From the NCBI GenBank assembly GCA_030374765.1, contig JARGXX010000137.1, forward strand, positions 1 to 27,296: a stretch of 27,296 nucleotides of DNA, read 5' to 3'. Of the stretch, positions 18,198-26,237 are shown piece by piece. Position numbers and translations under genes: made by a program. Source of the DNA: Agarophyton chilense. Taxonomy: Eukaryota > Rhodophyta > Florideophyceae > Gracilariales > Gracilariaceae. The notes under the pieces are model-generated. The model was not told the origin of the DNA. It saw only the letters and a program-made list of their open reading frames with translations, and did not search any database. Every line of letters starts with the position of its first letter. Position 1 is the first letter of the stretch.

Positions 18198-18880
18198 ACT
18201 GGACCCTTGTGACGGTTTTTTCACAGTATGATACGTTTAAGATGTGCGCAGAAAAATTTTCGCGTGCCAATCAATTACGGCTCTTTAGAGTTGTTTAAAG
18301 CTAAATATCGGTCTGAAAAGCTCGCATAACAAGTTGCCTGTCATAACGAAAGGGCCATGGCTGGCCCAGGCAATTCCATAACAAGTTTCGACGTTGTCTA
18401 GCACTCTCTTTGTTCAGGGTACCACGTGTATCAAAATTGTGTACAAAACTGATTGTTGCAAATTATGATTGAAGCATGGGTAAAAGAAAGTGTTGCGTAT
18501 TGAAAGGATAGAAAAACTGACAGACGAACGCGCAAGACCTTGAATGGACCGAGACAAAAACCCTCTCAATTGTAGCAATACGTTGCGATGCGCTGAATAG
18601 AGCAAAATCAGAAACACTGTTACTTGTGATTCGTTTCTTTTTCTAAGCTTTACAACAAAAAAATATATTTGTCCGTGAAGGGTTCTACCTCTCTGAGTGA
18701 TAAACATGTATTTGACCACTTTTTCCCCTTTTTCCAAAAATATGGACGTATAAATTTAAGAATGTCTACTCCGACAATTTGATCCAAATACCTAATGAGC
18801 GTTTTCAGAGACTGAAGAAAATGAACTTTCAAGGAACGAGAAGATGTTTTTTCATGCTGTGTGTGGACGCCATTTTCTGG
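18198..18880. other. AT-rich gene-free region downstream of VWA-C
   Basis: No protein motif was recognised. Open frames on the minus strand (18737-18414 and part of 19036-18650) are low-complexity and lack domains. Composition changes sharply to GC-rich near 18880, probably marking the edge of a different insertion or sequence class. Confidence 0.5.
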
Positions 18881-19452
18881 GCTGCTAATGGCGCGGGTGG
18901 TGACAGACCCAGTAGAACGAAATGCCAGGGGGTACCAGTCTACAACCGTAGACAAAACGACAGAGGCCGGCGGAAACGGCCACCCAGTAAAGGCCCAGGG
19001 AGCACTAACAAACGATACAACCCCTCCGAAGAACACCTACGAGCGCCCGCAAGCCACTGCAGGGCTGCACTCGTAGTGGGGAAAGGTTGATGCTAAAGAC
19101 GGCCGGAGACCAAGCCGCCAAGGAAAGTGAAAGGGGGAAGCAGGGCTGAGAGAAGTGAGGGTGCCCCAGGAGCTTCCCGGGAAAAGTCGTCTCCCCCCGC
19201 AGAGTTGGCGCCGAAGCGCTCGGCTCGGGGGTTTATATAGACGATCAGAATATTGCATAAACTCCACTCATGCATAAGACAAAGCCCAAAGGCTACACCC
19301 ATAGCCTTGAATTTGGGACGTCTTCTAGTAGACCTCCCTAGAAAAGGCTCTGTCTATTCTGATGACGTCTATATAATACGTGGTTGGAATCTGGAATCAC
19401 CAGTTCCACCGTTTCATCCAAACATGAATCCTACGACCTTGATCCGAGAGAT
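18881..19452. other. GC-rich segment of unknown origin containing a MITE-like repeat
   Basis: The segment is G/C- and purine-rich up to about 19230, then meets TTTATATAG. Overlapping open frames on both strands carry no motif. A 6-bp hairpin GTCTAC-AACC-GTAGAC lies at 18941-18956. The arrangement of a GC-rich stretch, a TATA and a leader could be an LTR, but no TG...CA pair or primer-binding site could be fixed. Confidence 0.35.
19234..19375. repeat. MITE-like element, 142 bp with terminal inverted repeats
   Basis: The left end is TATATAGACGATCAGAATA (19234-19252) and the right end (19355-19375) is its inverse complement except for a 2-nt TC insertion. The ends begin with TA, compatible with a TA target duplication of the Tc1/mariner type. 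The interior is unrelated, non-coding and about 100 bp. Alternatively the repeats may be two facing TATA-containing promoter arms. Confidence 0.5.
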
Positions 19453-19454
19453 GA

Positions 19455-19796
19455 CCTGACGACGATACCGACTCATCCAGCCGCGAGCCGGTATACGCGC
19501 CGGTGTTGGACCTTGAAGCCGAAGAATTGGACAGTGAAGTGGACCAGAGCGTCACCCATGCGTCCGTGGAAGCGGTCGTAGACCAGTTCCAACTGGTCGT
19601 GTACGACGCTATGGCTGGCCACCCTCAACCTGACAACGCGGTCGAAGTCGACGCAGTGCGTTGCGGCGACGCAGCCTGCTTGGGCGACGCAGCGCGGTTG
19701 GGCAGGCGACGCTGTGAGAGGGACGGAGGCGGTGGAGGCGAAGGCCGCGAAGGCGGAGGCCATGGATGCGGAAGAGGCTGTTGGGGCGCATACTAG
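19455..19796 (+). other. Open 113-codon acidic segment, start unclear
   Basis: Between a TGA at 19452-19454 and a TAG at 19794-19796 the plus strand is open. The first 60 codons look protein-like and acidic (DDDTDSSSREPVYAPVLDLE, then SVEAVVDQFQLVVYDAM); the remainder becomes Gly/Arg/Cys-rich and may be chance in GC-rich DNA. The neighbouring frame just upstream (ESYDLDPRDD) may be its continuation after a frameshift. No family was recognised. It could be a decayed transposon gene or an exon. Confidence 0.3.
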
Positions 19797-20059
19797 GGAG
19801 AGGGTTCATGCGCGCTGCGACGGCAGAGCGACGATGGGGCGCTTGACGAAGCGCGGCAGGTTGGTGATGCGGGCGCAAGGGCGGCCGAAAGCTGCGACGA
19901 CAGCGGGGAGCCAGACGGTGCTGGGGGGCGGCGGTGGCCGAGGAAGAAGGTGCAAACGGAGGAAGACGGAGATGGCGCCGCGGACGGTCGCGGCGCCGTC
20001 TTGGGTGATGGAGACTGGTAAGGGCGTCTGGCCGGTTTTGGAACGGGGTGGTGTGTTTT

Positions 20060-20211
20060 GAAGCGAATCTCAATCTCGAGATTCGCTTCCACTTCCACCA
20101 TCCCAACTGGCCGTTCCACACCAACCAATCATCGGTGTGGAAGTCCCAGGTGCAGGGACAGGAGGATTGCTCCGGTCCACAGGACAGGTACCGGGAGACA
20201 TCCTCCTGTCC
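20060..20211. repeat. Cluster of three perfect inverted repeats
   Basis: Three perfect stems follow each other: GAAGCGAATCTC with its inverse (20060-20071 and 20078-20089, 6-nt loop); TTCCACACC with its inverse (20114-20122 and 20134-20142, 11-nt loop); and GGACAGGAGGAT with its inverse (20156-20167 and 20200-20211, 32-nt loop). Stems of 12, 9 and 12 bp within 152 bp are unlikely by chance. Nearby are an 8-bp stem at 19581-19598 and a 6-bp stem at 20271-20284. Confidence 0.85.
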
Positions 20212-20307
20212 TTGCTGGGCGGTTACACTGTGCGAATGGTGACGCCAATGCAGGGCTTCATAGATGAAAGCAATGTTTACATTGTTAACATGGCCTGGAT
20301 GAGGTAG
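20062..20307 (+). other. Open 81-codon segment overlapping the hairpin cluster
   Basis: Between a TGA at 20059-20061 and a TAG at 20305-20307 the plus strand reads as protein-like sequence, including HQPIIGVEVPGAGTGGLLRS and LLSLLGGYTVRMVTPMQGF, then IDESNVYIVNMAWMR. The first Met is residue 59, so it could be a 3' exon or a fragment whose upstream part is lost. All three hairpins lie inside its first half, which is odd for ordinary coding sequence. The family is unknown. Confidence 0.3.
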
Positions 20308-20490
20308 CAACGAATTTACAATAGAGCGTCATCGATCATGATTCTAAATCTTTGTACCCACTGTGAAAAGACTCTGACGCAACTTTCCTTCGATCTCGTT
20401 TCTGTCCGCCTTAAGTGCTAAATACTGGTACTGTAATGTTTGGCTTCAAAAAAATGCGGTGCATCAAAGGCTGGTTTGATATGTTTGACA
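20283..20490 (-). repeat. Candidate 3' LTR of E6
   Basis: The minus strand has a purine-rich CCGGGGAC (polypurine-tract-like) immediately before TGTCAAACATATC, which would be the LTR start at 20490. An end at TGTTAACA (20283-20290) would give TGTCAAACAT/TGTTAACA inverted termini and a 208-bp LTR. The outer end is uncertain because the 5' LTR is missing. Confidence 0.35.
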
Positions 20491-21365
20491 GTCCCCGGTT
20501 GATGCATCGCATTTTGCTATAGCTCGGGGGTCGTACTTGTAGCTTGTCCTTCAATTTCTGAAATCTATCTCGATGTAGAGGTTTGGTGAAAATGTCGGCT
20601 GTCATTTCGATGGTCGGAATCCTGTGCAGTGTTATGGGGTTGGTAACAATGTGATGCTGCAGGTAATGGTGTCTGATATCGATATCTGTTCGGCGCTTTG
20701 TGGTTGATGGTTAAAAGTACACTTGAAAAAGGATAATTATATGAAGTGTTGACTTGAGTTCGTTTTTTTAGACTCAGTCTCTGTTCTCCTTTCCTTTTAT
20801 ACTGCTTTGAAGCACTTGTAATTTGTTCTAGACGCATATCATTTTCTTCGAAGATAATTCTTGCATTCTCTACATAAACTTCTACAGAAGCTTCTAAATG
20901 CGTTCACATTTTTCTAACACATACAGTAGTTTCCAGTTGCCTTCCAAAACCTTCTACAGGTTAATTAGACAGTGGGTACCTGATTTTCGGCGATTAAGAT
21001 GGCAGATTGATTGTCTACGAAATGCGGTGTGGCTTCTTCCGTGGTAAGTCTCGTTGATTCGAGAAGTTGCAAAGCCATTTTGTGTGTTGTGTGGCCTGGG
21101 TTTCCGAAGTGTATTCCGCATATGTAGTTAAGAGTGCGTTGATATTTTGTTTCATTGACAACCATGATACGGGTGTCTCGTTAATGTGATGAACATTGCC
21201 TGTTACTGACTTCCTATTCTTTTCATTCGCGAAGCCAGCGTCACTGTAGACGGTAGGTGATAAGGTTGTTGCATCGTTTGGTGTGAATCTTAGTTCGTAC
21301 GATTTTGTACGATGCAGATAGCGAAGAAGGGCTTTGAGTGCTTTCCAATGATGCGTCTTTGGCTT
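20491..21365 (-). pseudogene. E6 RNase H domain, interrupted by a solo LTR
   Basis: Minus-strand pieces in order read YSDAGFANEKNRKSVTGN and VHHINETPVSW, then FVDNQSAILIAENQVPT, the inserted LTR (20971-20705), then RRTDIDIRHHYLQHHIV and MTADIFTKPLHRDRFQKLKD. These are the copia RNase H blocks, with the DNQSA and ADIFTKPL signatures. The enzyme would degrade the RNA strand during cDNA synthesis. Frames shift near 21165. The closing coding sequence runs into the proposed LTR without the expected stop. Confidence 0.8.
20705..20971 (-). mobile_element. Solo LTR (267 bp) nested in E6 RNase H
   Basis: The insert has TG...CA ends (plus strand TGATGGTTAA...TTAATTAGACA) and is flanked by GTGGT (20700-20704) and GTGGG (20972-20976), a 5-bp target duplication with one difference. 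Removing the insert and one flank rejoins the RNase H codons in frame across the Pro-Thr-Lys-Arg region, which confirms the boundaries. On the minus strand it carries TATAAAAGG (about 20800-20792), a good TATA box, so it is oriented minus. With no internal genes it is a solo LTR left by recombination, younger than E6. Confidence 0.82.
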
Positions 21366-22869
21366 TTACATGTGTAATGCTAGTCGTTTCGTAGCATATG
21401 TTATGTCAGGTCGTGTGCTATCGGTTATGTATCTGAGTTCTCTTCCAAAATTTGTCTGTATCTCGCCGCTTAGTTTGTTGATAAGGGTTGTGTTGGCGGT
21501 TGTTGATCCAGGGCTTGGAGTGTTCCGTATGGCGTTGCAGTGGGGTTGCAAATGCTCATTTGCTTCTGTTCGAGTATGGCATCGATGAAGTCTGTTTGTG
21601 CAATGTGGATTGTGCCGTCTTCTCTGTACGTGTTTACCCAGTTGATGGACCGTGTTGGTGTGCCTAATCGTTTGATTTCATACTTTGTGAGCAGTGGGTG
21701 GTGTAGTGTGTCAATAAGTCTTTTTGCGGTTGCCTTTCACGCATAATATGCAAACTGTGAGTTTCAAAGCTTACTTCTGAGTCGATGACCAGAGTCTGCT
21801 TTGTGCCTGTCTTTCTATAGTTCTAAAATGCAGTGTGATAATTTCCTAGTCATCATCAAAATTCTACGTCCTAAGTGTCCAATACGCAGAGACTATCATA
21901 GGGTAAAGACACGCAAGGCATCCTTTCAGAACACCCTCAAGAATCCTTGAGGATATACTGACTTTATCATATATGTCGCCTGAATGCGGCATCGTTTTTG
22001 CTGTACGTAAGAGTTTCCAATTCTGCACACGTAGATGCACAGATTATCAAATAAAAATTCCACCATTCCACTTGTTTCTCGCTCTTTTTCCACATTCTTC
22101 AACATTGCCAGTACTAGAAAGTAGTCTATGGTGGTACTGACCAGTTTTGCTGCCTCAGGTGTGTGTTTTACATAGAGGCAAAGATCGTGCTCAGACGGTA
22201 CAAAGTTGAGTTGGGTGAGGAATGTCCTCAGACCATGATTGTAATAGTACTCCACAGGACGGGGGCCGTATAAGTTGCCGATCAGTTGACCGTGTTTGCT
22301 TTGGTGCGTGTATGTTTCATCGAATCTGGGCATCTGGGTGACAGATATAGGTCGGTCATGTTCATAATTCTCGTATAAGTATGCTGATGTTATGCCAAAG
22401 CGCTCAAGTGGCATTTGGTATCTGGCGTGTAGTGCGATGAGAATTCTTTTTCTGTCGAGTGGTCGGAAGTGTAGGGAGTGGTGTGTTTGGAATTGTAATG
22501 GATTCCTTGTTTCATCATGTCATCTCATAGGTTACATCGTGCTTCGCGATGGACGACATGTCCTTCTGCTGAGCGTTTGTATCTATAGAGCATCATTATT
22601 GGGATGATGGTTTCTTTGGGCGAGGTGAACGTTGTTGGGAGCCACTTGATGCTTTCGTCTTGATCTAGGTTGTCTAGTTCCGTGTCATGTGCCTTTTTCC
22701 ACTTCTCGGCGTCTGGGAATTGGCGGGTTTGGAATAGATTGGCTGGTGGTGACGTATTGATTAGTATTTCTCGTGGTATGGGTTGGCGTTGTGCTGCACT
22801 GTCTTTGAAAGCTGTTGTGATGGATGCTGCTGTATATTGGTCACCATTGGAAGGATGGAAATCCTGCAC
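21366..22869 (-). pseudogene. E6 reverse transcriptase, catalytic box altered
   Basis: The N-terminal block (22869-22525) includes WKKAHDTELDNLDQDESIKW and MLYRYKRSAEGHVVHREARC, the copia RT entry. A second block (22414-21926) reads QLIGNLYGPRPVEYYYNHGL and LNFVPSEHDLCLYVKH, then TTIDYFLVLA, where family members have an Asp-Asp pair (IDDF); here the second Asp is Tyr. A third block (21551-21366) has RELRYITDSTRPDITYATKR, the copia RT thumb/connection motif. Stops and shifts separate the blocks. Catalysis would fail even without them. Confidence 0.83.
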
Positions 22870-23230
22870 TCTGATGGATTGGTACTGCTGAGTGCGCAGA
22901 TTAAGAATAACTATGTGCGTGAGGGATAGCGGTTACATGTACCTGGCCAGTTCTGCACGATGTTGGAGTTTCTGTCTGGGGACGTAAACGGGTATGTTGC
23001 CGCATTCTCCAAATGTGAAGTGTCTTTTGATGTCAAGTTCATTGCCGTACCAACGCTTAGCTTATACGTGGATGTATTGGTGGATGCGTGATGAAGGAGG
23101 TTGTACTTCAATATCGTATCTCGAGCAGCTTACTCCCAGTATTGGTCGTTGAGATTGGCCGTGTGTAATAGTGCTTGCACCGAGTTCATGATTGTTGAGT
23201 ATTGAGGTCGACAGCCACTCCGACCTCCTG
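22870..23230 (-). pseudogene. E6 integrase C-terminal remnant
   Basis: Mixed minus-strand frames read STIMNSVQALLHTANLNDQY, LKYNLLHHASTNTSTYKL, then GNELDIKRHFTFGECGNIPV and PRQKLQHRAELARYM. These match the copia integrase segment that follows the catalytic Glu, including the FG-x-x-G-x-x-P-V block. No catalytic Asp residues are left, because homology stops near 23230. Confidence 0.6.
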
Positions 23231-24776
23231 GGAGGCTTGGAAATAGTAGAAAACCAAAAGTGGATTTAAGCATAGGCACTTTTGGACACCCTCCGTGGCA
23301 AAACGCATATGCACCTCATCTCAATCTCAACGTGAAACGGCCATCTGATTGGCTACTGCAAATGCCCTCATGCAACGTGGTATGGACAAGTTTTCTGGTT
23401 CTAATGGGGCGTGTTGGGGCTTCAGCCCAAGTGGAGCGATCTGATTGGACGAGAGCGCTGAATGAGCACGGGCTATGCAGTTGGAGAGAATGTGCGAATG
23501 GGGGCTGGATATCGGGTTTGGCCGTAACAGCCGAATCTGGGCTGCGCAGGGCGGTTGGCGTTGGCGCACCACTTTGGATGATTTTTTGAGGTTCAATTAG
23601 TTATGATTTATGTTTGAAATTGTTTTGGCACGCAATTCCTCGTCGCACGGTGGCAAGCTGGGAGACGTGGGTGACCCGCCGACGGTCAGCACCTGCGGTG
23701 GAAGTGCGTGCAAGGTAGTTATAGTTGTCAACCACGGTCGCCGACGACCATAGGAAATTGTCAAGGCTGACTACCTTCATTTGTTTTTCTTCTTTTACTT
23801 TCGTTTCCTTCTCGTCTTTTTCTTTCTTTTCCTTTTCCTTTTTCTAACCTGCGCTCAATTTGTGAGGTTATGGGCCCAGAGCGTCGACTGTTCGCAGACG
23901 TCACGCTCTTCTAACACTCATTTGGATTCAAGAAGACTCCCTACTGCGACAGGTGCGCGATCTACGACTAACGCTCATCTGGATTCAAGAAGTTATTTTT
24001 GTTTTGAGACAGGCGTGTACCCTGCGGACTTCCTTCTTGGTGGCGAAAACATATCGCGTTTGTTAGTACTCCCATGGCACGAGACTGGGAAGTCTGCCCA
24101 ATCCTGCTCTCCGTCCGTAGAGTACGGAGGTCGATGAATTGGGCTTGGAAGTGTAGGAGGAACCGTACTACACCACACGACCGCGCTACTTTCCCGCAAG
24201 AGGATAGCTTGGGTCAACTGGGGGAAGATCTTGACGACACCCCTCCTTGGGACGCCTCGTAGGGACTAAAAGCGCCGGACTCTGAAGTGCGCAGAGTTCG
24301 GTAGGTAATCAAAGCGTACCTCATCTGGAGAGAGTGACCAGGGTCCACGGGATCATCGTTTAGGGTAGCGGAGGTAGTTTCTCCCGCCAGTGCGCCTGCC
24401 TACCTCGAGCAAGTCTCGGTAGGTTCAATCAAGAAGTTTCAACCGGAAGTCGAGAACTTTGTCTCTTCCGGGCACGCCTTCTGCCACTGCCGTGAGTATA
24501 CTCCAAGCGTGGGAGCACCCGAGCTCCGCTTGTGATCGCGTACGAGACGCGTCTCGGTGAGCGTTGCAGGCTACGTCAAAAGTCTTCGCTGTCGTCCTCG
24601 CTGTCGAACGTTTGAGTTGGGATACTCCGTTCGGGCAAGCTCGGCCACGAATTCATCACTGCTCGTGGCCCTTTTTCTTAAACTTTCGAAAGCATTGAGT
24701 CCCTCACTCTGCTTCCCTCTACTAATTAATTTCGTTTGGTTCCGTTCTATCTGCTTCGTGGATAACAGACTGAAAC
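23231..24776. other. Junction region and probable 5' LTR/leader of E7
   Basis: No credible gene. Contents seen are a 9-bp perfect hairpin CCAAAAGTG/CACTTTTGG (23254-23262 with 23277-23285), an AAGGTAGT/ACTACCTT inverted pair around 23711-23778, a long pyrimidine tract (23779-23850), a duplicated 25-bp primer-site-like repeat (23911-23992), a 14-bp palindrome CGAGACGCGTCTCG (24543-24556), and a terminator-like hairpin GGCCACGA/TCGTGGCC followed by CTTTTT (24643-24676). This fits the LTR and structured leader ahead of the E7 gag. The LTR ends were not resolved. Confidence 0.5.
23911..23992 (+). repeat. Duplicated 25-bp repeat resembling a primer-binding site
   Basis: CTAACACTCATTTGGATTCA (23911 onward) and CTAACGCTCATCTGGATTCA (23968 onward) each continue AAGAAG, so two 25-bp copies match at 23 positions with a 57-bp period. 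Each contains TCA, two bases and TGGATTCAAGAAG, which looks like an LTR end, a spacer and a TGG-starting tRNA primer site. A duplicated primer-binding region is one reading. The tRNA is not identified. Confidence 0.6.
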
Positions 24777-26237
24777 ATGTCGGACACGGAGATGGAATCC
24801 GAAAGTACTACCTGAATGAAAATCCCTCGTTTTCATGGAAGGCGTGGTGATGATTATGCCCTATGGCGCCATCGCCTTCGTGCTGCATGCAGTGTTAAAG
24901 GCGGGTGTAATGTCGTGGAATCCGATGCTGGATATTCAGCAACTACTGAAGCAACATCGGACACTGGTGTTGACACCGCTCGCCTCATGGCCATGCGCGA
25001 AAAGGCTTGTGGAATCATCATTTGTGCTCTTGGCGATGCTCCACTACGCGTGGTTATGGATGTCGATGACAACCCGCAGCCTTTGCTAGCTTTGTTAGAT
25101 GCACGGTATGCGTCTAATCGTACCGTTTCTAGGATCGCGGTTCAAACACAGCTGTTCCGCATGGCGTACAATGGTCAGAATATGGCTAGTTACGTGCACC
25201 AGTACCCAACTCTGTTCTCTCAATTGGAGCGTATGGGAAAAGATGCGGCTATACCGGAATCTCACAAGTCCCCGATGTTGCTCGCTTCCATAGATCCCAA
25301 CTGCGCTTTGGAGACCCCAGCTGCGGCTCTTTGCACCAAGGACATCGCTGAGCTCACATGGGATTATGTTGCTACTACGCTCATCGATGAGTATAATGCA
25401 AAGCAAGTGACAACGAAGCCACCAGGGCGAAGCTCTCGTCGGAAGAAGAGGGGCAAGAACAAAGGCGGTCGACATTTTGACACCACCGAACGAATCAAGT
25501 CTATCTCAGGAAACCGTGGCGATGATTCGGATGACCAATCTGACCTTGATTCTACCGCTCGTGCACTTGCCCTGGCCCTGAAGTCAATTTCTTCGGATCG
25601 TTCCTGCAGTAGCAATGGTCACCATTGCACCTTTTGCGACCGTGATGGACACACTCAGCATCGCTGTTTCATGAATCCGGACAACCCTGACAACCACCTA
25701 CCACAAAGCATCATAGATAAACTTTCGTCTCATTCGAAGAAAGTGGGGGCAGGTGGTGGATCTGTCAAGTCATCTGCTAAGTCTGGAAGGGTGGAAATCG
25801 CTGGTGCAGCAGTCTACAAAACCACCATAGTTCTCCCAAAAGATTTGAACACTTATGCTGATAGTGGTGCGACTGTGAATTGCTTCCATTCGGAGATGGC
25901 GTTCATACCTGGTTCATTGCACTCTTGTGACCGAAGGACGGATATGCTCGCCGACAACACTACAGTGGTAGGCACTCGATGCAGAGATGTGCTCATTCCC
26001 TTCCGGAATGCAAACCTACGGCTCACAACTGTGCTGCTTTTACTGAGTTTGGGATACAACTTGGTGTCCACTGGATGCTTGGCCGACAAAGGTATTGACT
26101 CGTACTTCTCTCGTCTCTATGTGAGTTTGATGTTTGAGTCCAATGGGTTTGGATTGGATTGTGGTTACCGTGATGCGGAGTCTGGCATGTACATGCTTCC
26201 GCAACCTATGCTATATACCTCACCGGCGGTGGCATAA
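24777..26237 (+). pseudogene. E7 gag and retropepsin
   Basis: ATG 24777 opens a frame stopped after 12 codons by TGA, and ATG 24816 follows directly in the same frame; either could be the original start. From 24816 there are 473 codons. KIPRFHGRRGDDYALWRHRL begins the gag, then a capsid region (NRTVSRIAVQTQLFRMAYNG), a basic segment (RSSRRKKRGKNK), the zinc knuckle CTFCDRDGHTQHRC (residues 271-284, CX2CX4HX4C) and the protease active site NTYADSGATVNCF with Asp 349. The frame ends at TAA 26235, directly before the integrase in the same frame. Gag would form particles and the protease would process the polyprotein. Confidence 0.87.

Larger units (their letters stand above)
20283..23230 (-). 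mobile_element. E6: decayed Ty1/copia element, integrase end to 3' LTR
   Basis: The minus-strand order is integrase C-terminus (about 23230-22900), reverse transcriptase (22869-21366), RNase H (21365-20560) and a candidate 3' LTR. Integrase before RT identifies copia. The left part of the element (gag, protease, integrase core) is absent; homology ends near 23230. Each domain is split by stops and frame changes, and a solo LTR interrupts RNase H. Confidence 0.85.

Noticed and set aside
19609..20310. 233-codon minus frame rich in Arg, His and Pro
   Set aside because: It reads through GC-rich DNA and two hairpins, with low-complexity Arg/His/Pro composition; most likely an antisense shadow.
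23781..24137. 118-codon plus frame starting with a Phe/Leu-rich run that resembles a membrane segment
   Set aside because: The hydrophobic start is a translation of the pyrimidine tract, and the repeated NTHLDSR/NAHLDSR comes from the 25-bp direct repeat. No domain is seen, and it lies in the E7 leader.
24643..24676. Stem followed by a T run as a bacterial intrinsic terminator
   Set aside because: The surroundings are eukaryotic LTR elements; the structure is better viewed as retroelement leader structure or chance.
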